Part shown: one piece after another, positions 1 through 7,491 of the stretch | Position numbering within the stretch: position 1 is the first letter of the stretch | Layout of the letters: each line of letters begins with the position of its first letter | NCBI GenBank assembly: GCA_937880845.1 | Contig: CALFLL010000003.1 | Span: 1-14,967, forward strand | Length of the DNA stretch: 14,967 nt | Reading direction: 5' to 3' | From: an uncultured Drancourtella sp. | GTDB lineage: Bacteria > Bacillota > Clostridia > Lachnospirales > Lachnospiraceae | Program-made: the position numbers and the translations under genes | Notes under the pieces: model-generated | The model's input: the letters and a program-made list of their open reading frames with translations, nothing else | What the model was told of the DNA's origin: nothing | Databases searched by the model: none

Positions 1-29
1 CGCATGAGCGAATGGTCCTATTTCTTTGA

Positions 30-55
30 GGGACTTATTTCACAGCCCCTTTTTT
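30..55 (+). terminator. Possible hairpin plus T-run at left edge (terminator or IS end)
   Basis: The arms GGGACT (30-35) and AGCCCC (44-49) pair with one mismatch around an 8-nt loop, and six T residues follow (50-55). On the plus strand this reads as a weak intrinsic terminator for a gene that would lie left of the window, convergent with the acetyltransferase gene. Read on the minus strand, the start GGGGCTGTGAAATAAG looks like a terminal inverted repeat of an insertion sequence. I cannot decide between the two because the left side is cut off. A plus-strand frame is open from base 1 to the TAA at 85-87, but it is too short to interpret. Confidence 0.3.
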
Positions 56-76
56 ACATACCATCCCTATTCTGTT

Positions 77-595
77 TTATAATGTAAGTGAATACGACGG
101 GTGATACAAACCGGTAGGTTCATAGTATTCATCTTCTTTATATTGAAATCCCAGTTTTTTCAAAAGATTCTTTGAAGCTGTATTATCCGGATGATGTCCT
201 GCTTTCAGCTCTGATGCCTGTAAAACAGAAAACCCATAATGGATCATGGACGAAGCCGCTTCAAATCCGAATCCCTGTCGCCAGTATGACGGTTTTAAAT
301 GAAAACCTATTTCAAATACTCCCTTTTGTTCTTTATATGGACGTAACCCACAGCAGCCAATCAGATTTTCATCCGAAAGATGAAAGATCGGGAAATACTG
401 AACCTTATATTTTTCATCATTTTCTATCTCAAGCTTCAGCCGCTTCTCTATTTCTTCTTTTGTAAATTTCCCCGATGCACAGATTAACCGTGTCACTTCC
501 GGCTGTCCCCATAATTCTTCTGCAAGCCCCAGATCATCCTCTTCCCAACGTGAAAATCCAATCCGTTCTGTCTTTAAAAAATATATGCGTTCCAT
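77..595 (-). CDS. GNAT-family N-acetyltransferase (RimJ/RimL-like)
   Basis: This 172-residue protein has the full length of a RimJ/RimL-type GNAT acetyltransferase, which moves an acetyl group from acetyl-CoA to an amine. The N-terminus (LKTERIGFSRWEEDD, about residues 7-21) matches the usual first strand of the family. The acetyl-CoA pyrophosphate loop is the WRQGFGFEAAS stretch at residues 105-115. It is followed by the HPDNTASKNLLKKLGF segment (135-150), where the conserved Asn and the late helix of the fold lie. There is no signal peptide, so it is cytoplasmic. It starts 15 bp after the exonuclease-like gene and is probably co-transcribed with it from the promoter at 1625-1653. The ribosome binding site is weak (AAGAGA about 10 bases upstream). 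The substrate cannot be read from the sequence; it may be a small molecule, an antibiotic or a protein N-terminus. Confidence 0.9.
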   Translation of the reverse strand: MERIYFLKTERIGFSRWEEDDLGLAEELWGQPEVTRLICASGKFTKEEIEKRLKLEIENDEKYKVQYFPIFHLSDENLIGCCGLRPYKEQKGVFEIGFHLKPSYWRQGFGFEAASSMIHYGFSVLQASELKAGHHPDNTASKNLLKKLGFQYKEDEYYEPTGLYHPSYSLTL

Positions 596-610
596 CTTCT
601 TAAATCTCTT

Positions 611-1591
611 CTATATCCATTTAAAAAATTCTTTACTATATTTTGGTTTCTCTCCCACTGCCAAAAGCAGATCGTCACATAATGCAAGAAGCTTTCCCTT
701 TTCTTTCAGGTTTTCTGTCTGTACGGAATGCAGGAGCTGCTCGATCAGTACATATGCTTCATTCTTCTTTTTCCGTGGAAAACCCAGACAGATATCATCG
801 AATCTTCTGCTTTTCAAATAAAATTCTCTTATGATCAGTTCGTCTTTTGCCTGAGATAGCCTGTCCCCCGGAATTTCTTTATTTTTTACGGATTTGCAAC
901 ATTTCCATAACAGTTTCGCATCCGTCAGTGCATTATGCAGTTCACCTTCTGCCTCCACATTCAAAATCCGTCCTAGCTTCTCGAGGGAAATACATCCTTC
1001 TTTTCCAAACAAAGTTCGAAAAAGCTCAGCAGACACATCCTTCATTCCTTCTGCCATAAAATCAAATTCCGACTCTGTTTCGTTTAATGCGATATTACTT
1101 TTTAACACACGGTAGTCCGCATTCCCATACACATAGGTCTGGCAGATCCCCCACTTACGATACAAAGCAAACACTTCCGTAAATACGTCTTTAAATGTCC
1201 TGGCAAAATCGATTTCTGTCTGCTTTAACTTTGTAAGTTCTTTGCAGTATGGATTCAGAACCGTATTAATCTTCGGATGTACAAGAGAGTAATATGTTTC
1301 ATGGACATGCATGTTTTTTCTGTCTGCAATAACAACTCCTACCGAAATGATTTCCGTAGGATATCCCGACTGCTCACCTGTATTATATTCCAAATCCATA
1401 AACGCCACATACCGACCGTTTTGGTTTTCCTGCCATTGATCAATGGAAATCCGCCGAATGGATCTGATACGATTTTTATATTCTTTTTTTATAGCGGATA
1501 TGGATTGCTGCCCTTTTACGATTTTCACGCTCTGATCGGTCAAAGTAATCTCATACCACCTGTTGTAATGTAGTTTTCGGTTTCGGTTCAT
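611..1591 (-). CDS. DEDDh-type 3'-5' exonuclease domain protein
   Basis: The protein is 326 residues long with a central RNase T/DnaQ-like exonuclease fold. The five acidic/His positions of the DEDDh group are visible: FMDLEY gives D66 and E68, YVYGNADYRVL gives D159, and the HNALTDA motif gives H219 and D224. This argues for an active two-metal 3'-5' exonuclease on RNA or DNA. About 60 residues precede the domain and about 85 follow it, and I recognise neither part. The reading frame is open up to an ATG at 1624, but the start at 1591 is better. An AGGAGG (1600-1605) sits 8 bases before it, and the upstream ATG overlaps the expected transcription start of the promoter at 1625-1653. It resembles KapD/ERI-1-style stand-alone exonucleases more than a polymerase proofreading subunit. 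The substrate is unknown. A GNAT gene follows 15 bp downstream. Confidence 0.85.
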   Translation of the reverse strand: MNRNRKLHYNRWYEITLTDQSVKIVKGQQSISAIKKEYKNRIRSIRRISIDQWQENQNGRYVAFMDLEYNTGEQSGYPTEIISVGVVIADRKNMHVHETYYSLVHPKINTVLNPYCKELTKLKQTEIDFARTFKDVFTEVFALYRKWGICQTYVYGNADYRVLKSNIALNETESEFDFMAEGMKDVSAELFRTLFGKEGCISLEKLGRILNVEAEGELHNALTDAKLLWKCCKSVKNKEIPGDRLSQAKDELIIREFYLKSRRFDDICLGFPRKKKNEAYVLIEQLLHSVQTENLKEKGKLLALCDDLLLAVGEKPKYSKEFFKWI

Positions 1592-1599
1592 TACTTTTG

Positions 1600-1605
1600 C
1601 CTCCT
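1600..1605 (-). promoter_or_regulatory. AGGAGG ribosome binding site that fixes the exonuclease start
   Basis: A perfect AGGAGG lies 8 bases before the ATG at 1591. It falls inside the longer open frame starting at 1624, so that longer frame would have its Shine-Dalgarno sequence as codons. The shorter start is therefore preferred. Confidence 0.8.
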
Positions 1606-1624
1606 GTTTTGGCATACAATCCAT

Positions 1625-1653
1625 ATTATATTGTCAGATGCCCGAAAAATCAA
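1625..1653 (-). promoter_or_regulatory. Sigma-A-type promoter for the exonuclease/GNAT pair
   Basis: A TTGATT -35 box (1648-1653) and a perfect TATAAT -10 box (1625-1630) are separated by exactly 17 bp. Transcription would start near 1618, giving a leader of about 27 bases that contains the AGGAGG. The promoter occupies the short gap after the htrA stop codon, so the exonuclease and acetyltransferase can be expressed independently of htrA. I see no intrinsic terminator between htrA and this promoter. Confidence 0.7.
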
Positions 1654-1661
1654 GCAATACC

Positions 1662-2909
1662 TTATTGATTGGTTGTATTCTCAATTAATGTAACGGTAAC
1701 GTCTTTTTCTTTGTACTGAGCTTTTTCTGCCGGGTATTGTACTGTCAAAGTAACCTTTTCTCCCACTTTATGATAACTGAGTTCATTTTGAAGTTCATTG
1801 GTAGTTTGCACTTTTGTTCCGTTTATAGCAGTAATGATATATCCTTTTTCCAGACCGTTTCCGTCATTTCCTTCTGTTACATCTGCTACATAAACTCCCT
1901 GTGGCATTCCATATGCCTTTGCTGTTTCTTCATCAATGTCCATAACCTGAATACCAAGACTTCCACGCTCATTTTCGTTTACCTTTGTCTTTGTTTCCTG
2001 ATTCATCAGTTTTTTAATCGTATCTGAAACTTCTGATACCGGAATTGCGTAACCCATTCCTTCTACGGAAGAATCACTGATCTTTGCAGAATTGATTCCT
2101 ACAACCTCTCCTTTACTGTTCAACAATGCACCTCCGCTGTTTCCGGGATTAATGGCTGCGTTTGTCTGAATCAGTTTTCCGTTGTAACCATCAATTTCTC
2201 GGTCCTTTGCACTGACGATTCCATTCGTTACAGACTGACCATATCCAAGAGCATTTCCGATGGCAATGACCTGTTCCCCAACCTGGAGGTCATTGGAATC
2301 CCCAAGTGTTGCTGTTTTAATGGCAGATTTTGTATCACTGCTTATCTTATCAAGAGGTACCGCCACAATCGCAAGATCTTTTTCCGGATCTCGTCCTTTA
2401 ATATTTGCTTCTACACTTTTTTCATTATTAAATGTAACAGTAAGTGTATCCGCACCTTCTACGACATGGTTATTTGAAATAATCAGAAGCTCCGTATCAT
2501 TTTGTCCGATGATAATACCAGAGCCCACACTTTCCTGCTTCTGTTGCTGAACCCCTCCAAAATAATCTCTTACTTCTTCCACGGTCATATTCTGGATTGC
2601 TACAACAAACGGCATGGATTCTTTAACCAATTTTGTCAAATCTGTTTCCACTGTTCCGGAATCAGATACCTGCTGCAATTCTGCCTTATCAGACTTATCA
2701 ATCGGATTTGCCAGAGAAATTGTATTCCCCGTGAAATACTGAACCCCTTGGAATGTTGCCCCGCCGATCAGGCCAAACAATACAGCACATCCACTGACTG
2801 CTGCGACTGCTTTTAATCCTTTCCGATTTTTCTTTCTTGGCTTAGCCGGTACTAATCCGCTTTCTTCCGTTGTATTTTTATCAGAGTTAAATAATCTTTT
2901 TCTCATCAT
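1662..2909 (-). CDS. htrA: HtrA/DegP-like membrane-anchored serine protease (S1C) with PDZ domain
   Basis: This is a trypsin-like quality-control protease of 415 residues that degrades or chaperones misfolded proteins at the outer face of the membrane. Residues 1-31 are basic and cytoplasmic. One transmembrane segment (about 32-59) anchors the protein, and a linker leads to the protease domain. The catalytic triad is visible: H148 in SNNHVV, D178 in KDLAIV and S258 in NPGNSGGAL. A single PDZ domain spans about residues 317-410, beginning with GSLGIQV. One PDZ domain plus an N-terminal anchor is the usual Gram-positive HtrA layout. The frame extends to a TTG at 2963, but AGGAAG (2915-2920) precedes two adjacent ATGs at 2909 and 2906. 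The second has the better 8-base spacing, so the true start could be three bases further in. It follows glgX by 99 bp, and I see no convincing promoter in that gap. Confidence 0.93.
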   Translation of the reverse strand: MMRKRLFNSDKNTTEESGLVPAKPRKKNRKGLKAVAAVSGCAVLFGLIGGATFQGVQYFTGNTISLANPIDKSDKAELQQVSDSGTVETDLTKLVKESMPFVVAIQNMTVEEVRDYFGGVQQQKQESVGSGIIIGQNDTELLIISNNHVVEGADTLTVTFNNEKSVEANIKGRDPEKDLAIVAVPLDKISSDTKSAIKTATLGDSNDLQVGEQVIAIGNALGYGQSVTNGIVSAKDREIDGYNGKLIQTNAAINPGNSGGALLNSKGEVVGINSAKISDSSVEGMGYAIPVSEVSDTIKKLMNQETKTKVNENERGSLGIQVMDIDEETAKAYGMPQGVYVADVTEGNDGNGLEKGYIITAINGTKVQTTNELQNELSYHKVGEKVTLTVQYPAEKAQYKEKDVTVTLIENTTNQ

Positions 2910-3008
2910 CAACACTTCCTTTTTCTGCCTGTTGTTTTTCTTTACAACTACACTATATGGCAAAGATATGTTGAACTTGTGATGACTTTTTGAAAAAAGT
3001 ATGTTCTT

Positions 3009-5165
3009 TTACTTTTTGAATAATTTCCCTTGAAAAATGCAGACACTTCTTGGATGCATGATATAGCGATTTTCTCCCAACCATTCTTCCTCCCGGATAA
3101 TAGATGCTTCTCCTCTGGATGTATCAAGAACAGAAATCCAGCAAAACACATCCGGAAGTTTCGGCAGTACAATCTCCATTGATTCCCAGTAAGCATTAAT
3201 GCCTAAATACAAAAAATCTTCCTCGCCGCTTTCTTCTCTTCCTGCAAAAAGGATACCGATCATCCTGGTATCATCTCGGTAATCGGACTTCCAGGGGATC
3301 GTCCCATGAAGGCTCAAAAACGGGAAACCTGCTTTACTTGGCAAGGTGTCTTCTCTCAAGATAGAATGTCTGTGGCGAAAATGGATCATAAATTTGAAAA
3401 AATCAAAAATTTCCCGATTTTGTGTTAAAAAATTCCAGTTTAACCAAGAAATCTCATTGTCCTGACAATATGGATTGTTATTTCCGTACTGTGTATTTCC
3501 AAACTCATCTCCGGCGAGAAACATTGGTGTTCCGCGACTGCACATCAATACAGCACATGCATTTTTTATAAGTCTGAATCGAAGGTGCTTAATTTCAGGA
3601 TTTTGTGTTTCTCCTTCTTCTCCACAGTTCCAACTCCGATTGTCATTGGAGCCGTCTGTATTATTCCATCCATTGTCCTCATTATGTTTCTCATTATAAG
3701 AATACAGATCATAAAGTGTAAACCCATCATGGCAGGTAAGAAAATTCACAGATGCACTGTCTCCTCGTTTTTCCCTCGGGTATAAATCCAGAGAACCAAG
3801 AATCCTCATAGCTGCCGCATAAGCAAACCCTTCATCTCCCTTTAAAAAACAGCGAAGGTCATCCCGATATTTTCCGTTCCATTCTGCCCAGCGATTCCAG
3901 GAAGGGAAACTTCCCACCTGGTAAAGTCCTCCCGCATCCCATGCTTCTGCTATCAAATCTGTTCCATAAAGAATCGGATCATACGCCAAGCTTTCCAAAA
4001 GAGGCGGTTTACTCATAGGTGAAGCATCTTCGCTTCGTCCAAGGATAGATGCAAGGTCAAACCGGAAGCCATCGATATGATAATTAATCTTCCAATAACG
4101 CAGACAATTCAAAATCATATCACGTACCACCGGATGATTACAGTTTAATGTATTTCCGCAACCACTGAAATTATAATAATTTCCATCCGGTGTAAGCATA
4201 TAATAGATATTGTTGTCAATTCCTTTGAAAGAAAAAAACGGACCGTCTTCGTTTCCTTCCGCTGTATGATTAAATACAACATCCAAGATTACCTTAATAC
4301 CTTTTTCGTGCAAATCCTGAATCAAAGTTTTCAGTTCTTTTCCTTCTCTGTTATATTCTACGTCTGATGCGTAACTAGTATTCGGAGCAAAAAAACAGAC
4401 TGGGTTATATCCCCAATAATCCAGAAGCGTTCTTCCGTTGATTGTCCGCATATTTCTGGTTTCATCAAACTCAAATACCGGCATGAGTTCTATGGCATTG
4501 ATCCCCAGTTCCAGAAGATACGGTATTTTTTCACGAATCGCATCAAAGGTTCCCGGATGTTTTACTTTTGAACTTTCATGTTTCGTAAATCCTCTCACAT
4601 GCATTTCATAGATAATGCAATCTCTTAGGTTTGCTACCTTTTTGGCAGGAACTTTCCACTGAAAATTGTTATGAACAACTCTTGCCTTATAAAACGAATC
4701 ATCCGATAACTTTCTTCCCCATTCACTTTGTCCTGTTACAGCTTTTGCATAAGGATCCAGAAGATAGTTTTCTTTATGAAACAACAGACCTTTTGCAGGA
4801 TCCCATGGTCCGTCAATTGAATATGCATATTCAAATTCATCTGCTTTTAACCCGAAAACAAACATAGAATACACATTTCCTACCCGATATTTAGAAAGAA
4901 AAGGGATTCGTGCATATGGAGTCCCGGCTTTTCTGTGAAAAAGAAGTAGCTCACAGGAAGTAGCCGAATAAGATATAATGGTAAAATTAACTCCGTTAGG
5001 CAAGGCAGACGCTCCGTTTATTTCATAAAACCCCTGCCTTACTTTAAAACCGTTGATTTCATCCGTAGGTTTTAAGTTTTCTTCTATTTCCAGTGTTGTA
5101 TCTTCCAACAGTAGATATTCTTTCTTTTCTATTCGTTTTGGTATTTGCCCAATCATTGTTGTCAT
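3009..5165 (-). CDS. glgX: GlgX/isoamylase-type glycogen debranching enzyme (GH13)
   Basis: A 718-residue alpha-1,6-glucosidase that removes branches from glycogen or limit dextrins inside the cell; no signal peptide is visible. An N-terminal CBM48-like beta-sandwich (about residues 46-140) precedes the GH13 barrel (about 185-600) and a C-terminal beta domain (about 640-715). All four GH13 regions are intact: DVVFNH (295-300), GFRFD with nucleophile D370, LIAEAWD with acid/base E407, and LTCHD with H479 and D480. The WGYNPVCFFAPN stretch (251-262) is typical of the GlgX/isoamylase branch rather than of alpha-amylases. The first 45 residues extend beyond the common core. The start at 5165 has GGAGG five bases upstream. 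It lies 18 bp after the recombinase-like gene with no terminator between, so the two are probably one transcript. No other glycogen gene is in the window. Confidence 0.92.
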   Translation of the reverse strand: MTTMIGQIPKRIEKKEYLLLEDTTLEIEENLKPTDEINGFKVRQGFYEINGASALPNGVNFTIISYSATSCELLLFHRKAGTPYARIPFLSKYRVGNVYSMFVFGLKADEFEYAYSIDGPWDPAKGLLFHKENYLLDPYAKAVTGQSEWGRKLSDDSFYKARVVHNNFQWKVPAKKVANLRDCIIYEMHVRGFTKHESSKVKHPGTFDAIREKIPYLLELGINAIELMPVFEFDETRNMRTINGRTLLDYWGYNPVCFFAPNTSYASDVEYNREGKELKTLIQDLHEKGIKVILDVVFNHTAEGNEDGPFFSFKGIDNNIYYMLTPDGNYYNFSGCGNTLNCNHPVVRDMILNCLRYWKINYHIDGFRFDLASILGRSEDASPMSKPPLLESLAYDPILYGTDLIAEAWDAGGLYQVGSFPSWNRWAEWNGKYRDDLRCFLKGDEGFAYAAAMRILGSLDLYPREKRGDSASVNFLTCHDGFTLYDLYSYNEKHNEDNGWNNTDGSNDNRSWNCGEEGETQNPEIKHLRFRLIKNACAVLMCSRGTPMFLAGDEFGNTQYGNNNPYCQDNEISWLNWNFLTQNREIFDFFKFMIHFRHRHSILREDTLPSKAGFPFLSLHGTIPWKSDYRDDTRMIGILFAGREESGEEDFLYLGINAYWESMEIVLPKLPDVFCWISVLDTSRGEASIIREEEWLGENRYIMHPRSVCIFQGKLFKK

Positions 5166-5183
5166 ACTTTCCTCCTTTCCGGT

Positions 5184-6098
5184 CTATTTGTTCGTGTTAG
5201 GCGGTTCTATTTTGATTTTTACCATACTTCTTGTTGTTCTTGAGGAAGTGTCCAGATAATTATAGTCTCTATATCTATATATCTGTTTTGAAGTAACCCC
5301 CATCTCTTTTGCAACCTGATCTGGTTTTACATGATAAGAAAACATGGTATAAGCACAGGAATTTCTCAAAGCTTCCGCACTGTAAGAAGGAAGCCCTGCC
5401 TGTGATGTATATTTCTTCATCAGACGGCTGATGTACATAGGATATAATTTTCTCCCCTTTTTGTTATAAAAAAGATATTCATTTCCATCGTGGAAATCAG
5501 ATAAATATGCTTCCAGGATCTGATATACATCTTCTGGAACAAAACAGGCATCTTTCCGCCCAGGCACTTTCATATACGCTCCGTTTTTAAAAACAGACAG
5601 TGCATTCGGCCTTAACTCGATGATCTCCGTAGTAGAAAATCCCATTCTGTATAATAAGATAAAAATACAGTACGCCATATCGTCTTTCTGGGAGGCTGCC
5701 AGAAGGCGGTCAATATGTTCCACGGGAATAGCTTTTGCCAGCCTGCTGACTTTCTCAACGACATTACGATAAGCTTCAAAATGATTCTGATAATTATCAT
5801 CAATGCCATATCGTTCCTTATTTTCATAAATGTAAGAAGAGATGGAATTCAATTCCCTGATCTTTTTTGCCAGCGTACTTGGTTTTAATCCTCCCTGCTC
5901 TACCCGTTTCTTCTGACAGGTAAAATATGCTTTTACATCCTCAGCAGTAATCTTTGTAAATGGTTTTTGTGAGAACTGGAGAAATTCTTCCAAATCGCTT
6001 CGATAAGAAGCCACTGTACTGTTGCTTTGAAAATGTGCAATAAAATCATGCCAGATATTCTCCATCCGGCTGTCAAAAAAATGACTGTCTGACATCAT
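5184..6098 (-). CDS. Tyrosine-recombinase-like protein, degenerate catalytic site
   Basis: The 304-residue protein has the two-domain layout of tyrosine recombinases: a SAM-like core-binding domain (about residues 12-115) and a C-terminal catalytic fold (about 125-290). Compared with XerC/XerD, the first catalytic Arg (LLYxTGLRxSEL) reads LLYRMGFSTTEI, placing S155 at that position. The HxLRH box reads EALRN, so the second Arg (R245) is kept but its His is Glu242. The GH motif reads MGVTS, so the later His/Trp is V268. K182 and several C-terminal tyrosines (Y274, Y276, Y279) remain. I infer that normal strand-exchange chemistry is weak or lost, and that it may act as a DNA-binding protein. 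Two adjacent ATGs exist (6098, 6095); GAGG at 6103-6106 favours the second. glgX follows 18 bp later. No excisionase or other phage gene is nearby. Confidence 0.8.
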   Translation of the reverse strand: MMSDSHFFDSRMENIWHDFIAHFQSNSTVASYRSDLEEFLQFSQKPFTKITAEDVKAYFTCQKKRVEQGGLKPSTLAKKIRELNSISSYIYENKERYGIDDNYQNHFEAYRNVVEKVSRLAKAIPVEHIDRLLAASQKDDMAYCIFILLYRMGFSTTEIIELRPNALSVFKNGAYMKVPGRKDACFVPEDVYQILEAYLSDFHDGNEYLFYNKKGRKLYPMYISRLMKKYTSQAGLPSYSAEALRNSCAYTMFSYHVKPDQVAKEMGVTSKQIYRYRDYNYLDTSSRTTRSMVKIKIEPPNTNK

Positions 6099-6121
6099 AC
6101 TACCTCTTTCTTGTTTATAGT

Positions 6122-6132
6122 CCGCGAAGCGG
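6122..6132. repeat. Small GC-rich hairpin in the leader of the recombinase-like gene
   Basis: CCGC and GCGG flank a 3-nt GAA loop, making a short GC-rich stem in otherwise AT-rich DNA. It sits between the 32-bp dyad and the ribosome binding site (GAGG, 6103-6106), inside the likely 5' leader. No T-run follows on the minus strand, so it is not a terminator. A role in translation or mRNA stability is possible but unproven. Confidence 0.35.
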
Positions 6133-6135
6133 CAA

Positions 6136-6167
6136 ATAGTATTTGTTATATGTATAACTCATACTAT
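6136..6167. repeat. 32-bp imperfect dyad upstream of the recombinase-like gene
   Basis: The outer arms ATAGTAT (6136-6142) and ATACTAT (6161-6167) are perfect inverted copies. The inner arms GTTATA (6145-6150) and TATAAC (6153-6158) are also perfect and share the same centre (6151/6152). Only 2-bp steps between the arms break the symmetry, giving 26 of 32 matched positions. A further TATAAC at 6165-6170 repeats the inner arm 12 bp away. The dyad lies 38 bp before the recombinase start, near the likely transcription start. It could be an autoregulatory operator or a recombinase core site; the sequence alone does not separate these. Confidence 0.6.
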
Positions 6168-6205
6168 AACATATTTATATGGAAATAACTACTCAAAAAT
6201 TCCAT

Positions 6206-6226
6206 GTACAAATTTTTAATTTATAC
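6206..6226 (-). terminator. Weak AT-rich hairpin after deoB
   Basis: Starting two bases past the deoB stop codon, GTATAAATT and AATTTGTAC pair over 9 bp (one G-T wobble) around an AAA loop. A TTTTT run follows six bases later (6195-6199). The position is right for ending the deoB transcript, but the stem is almost all A-T and the T-run is not adjacent, so termination may be leaky. Confidence 0.35.
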
Positions 6227-6228
6227 AA

Positions 6229-7419
6229 TTACTTTAATTTTTCTAAAATAGAAGTTCCGATCGTTCCTTTTGGCATCTCGACTTCAAAATTATCTGCAAT
6301 CGTTGCACCAATAACCGCAAATTCACTGCTTGCCGGCAGGCTTCCCGGATGTTTCATAGATGGAGAATATGCAAGAAACGGTACTTTTTCTCTGGTATGG
6401 TCTGTACCGATATAGGTAGGATCATTTCCATGATCTGCCGTTAAGATCAACAAATCATCATTTTTGATTTTTCCCAACAATTTTTCAAGATTCACATCAA
6501 ATTTTTCCAATTCTTTTGCATATCCTTCCACATCTCTTCTATGCCCCCACAAGGCATCAAAATCAACCAAATTTACAAAACATAAACCTGTAAAATCTTT
6601 GTCGGCCAATTCTATTGTCTGTTCCATTCCATGAACGGAAGACTTGGATTTATATGCTTCGGTAATTCCCTCTCCGTCAAAGATATCTTTGATCTTTCCC
6701 ACGGATATCACGTCAAAACCTGCCTGTTTTAATGCATCAAGGGTCGTTTTTCCATATGGCTTTAATGCATAATCATGACGGTTTGCCGTTCTTTTAAACT
6801 CTCCTTTCTTCTTGCCGATATATGGTCTTGCAATAACGCGTCCTACTTTCCATTCATCTTTCATTGTTATTTCTCTTGCAATCTCACAACAACGGTATAG
6901 TTCATCCAGACCGAAAGTTTCCTCATTGCCGCAAATCTGCAAAACAGAATCTGCTGAAGTATATACGATCATGTGACCGGTTGCGATTTCTTCTTCAGCC
7001 AGTTCTTCCAGAATTTCTGTTCCACTGGCACTTTTATTTCCTATTACTTTGTGTCCGGTCCGTTTCTCCAGCTCCCGGATAAGCTCTTTTGGAAATCCGG
7101 TTTCCGTAAAAGTCCGAAAAGGGGTTGTGATATATAATCCCATCATTTCCCAATGTCCGGTCATCGTATCTTTCCCATTGCTTTTTTCGTTCATTTCCAT
7201 GTAATACGACATTGGTTTTTCGACCGGGGAAATTCCTTTTAATGCATGAAGATTAGCCAGGCCCATCTTTCTCAAATTCGGTATTTTCAGACTCTTTGCC
7301 TGCTCCGCAATATGTCCTAATGTGTCAACCCCATTATCTCCGAATTTTGGAGAGTCTTCCATACTTCCGATTCCTAAAGAATCCAAAACAACAACAAATA
7401 TTCTTTTATATTTCTTCAT
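6229..7419 (-). CDS. deoB: Phosphopentomutase
   Basis: DeoB converts ribose-1-phosphate and deoxyribose-1-phosphate into the 5-phosphates, linking nucleoside phosphorolysis to central carbon metabolism. The 396-residue length matches bacterial DeoB of the alkaline-phosphatase superfamily. Two-manganese site residues are visible: D13 in VVLDSLGIG, D288 and H293 in the NLVDFDALWGH segment, D329 and H330 in TADHGND, and H341. The phospho-acceptor T85 lies in GKDTMTGHWE, and D157 is conserved in TSADSVLQ. The ATG at 7419 is preceded by AGGAGT (7431-7436) at a wide spacing of 11 bases. An ATG-TAG start-stop pair lies between the two (7423-7428). It follows guaD by 69 bp and receives the sugar phosphate released by the PunA encoded upstream. 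A possible promoter lies at 7463-7491. Confidence 0.96.
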   Translation of the reverse strand: MKKYKRIFVVVLDSLGIGSMEDSPKFGDNGVDTLGHIAEQAKSLKIPNLRKMGLANLHALKGISPVEKPMSYYMEMNEKSNGKDTMTGHWEMMGLYITTPFRTFTETGFPKELIRELEKRTGHKVIGNKSASGTEILEELAEEEIATGHMIVYTSADSVLQICGNEETFGLDELYRCCEIAREITMKDEWKVGRVIARPYIGKKKGEFKRTANRHDYALKPYGKTTLDALKQAGFDVISVGKIKDIFDGEGITEAYKSKSSVHGMEQTIELADKDFTGLCFVNLVDFDALWGHRRDVEGYAKELEKFDVNLEKLLGKIKNDDLLILTADHGNDPTYIGTDHTREKVPFLAYSPSMKHPGSLPASSEFAVIGATIADNFEVEMPKGTIGTSILEKLK

Positions 7420-7462
7420 TTACTACATATACTCCTATTTTTCTCATTGTTCTCATAACACA

Positions 7463-7491
7463 AGTATAATACATTTCACTACTTTTGACTA
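7463..7491 (-). promoter_or_regulatory. Possible promoter for deoB
   Basis: TAGTCA (7486-7491) and TATACT (7463-7468) are separated by 17 bp, matching four and five of six consensus positions. The -35 box overlaps the guaD stop codon. It would give deoB its own transcript, but read-through from guaD is equally possible. Confidence 0.3.

Noticed and set aside
1592..1624. Upstream ATG giving an 11-residue longer exonuclease protein
   Set aside because: It abuts the TATAAT box and would lie before or at the transcription start, and the strong AGGAGG serves the ATG at 1591.
2910..2963. TTG-initiated 18-residue extension of htrA
   Set aside because: It has no ribosome binding site, and the ATG pair at 2909/2906 has AGGAAG at normal spacing and gives the usual HtrA N-terminus.
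2985..3005. A/T-only hairpin (ACTTTTT / AAAAAGT) after glgX as a terminator
   Set aside because: The stem has almost no G-C pairs and no T-run follows it on the transcribed strand.
2948..3196. Minus-strand 82-residue frame overlapping the end of glgX
   Set aside because: It is a second frame inside the C-terminal domain of the debranching enzyme with no domain signal or ribosome binding site.
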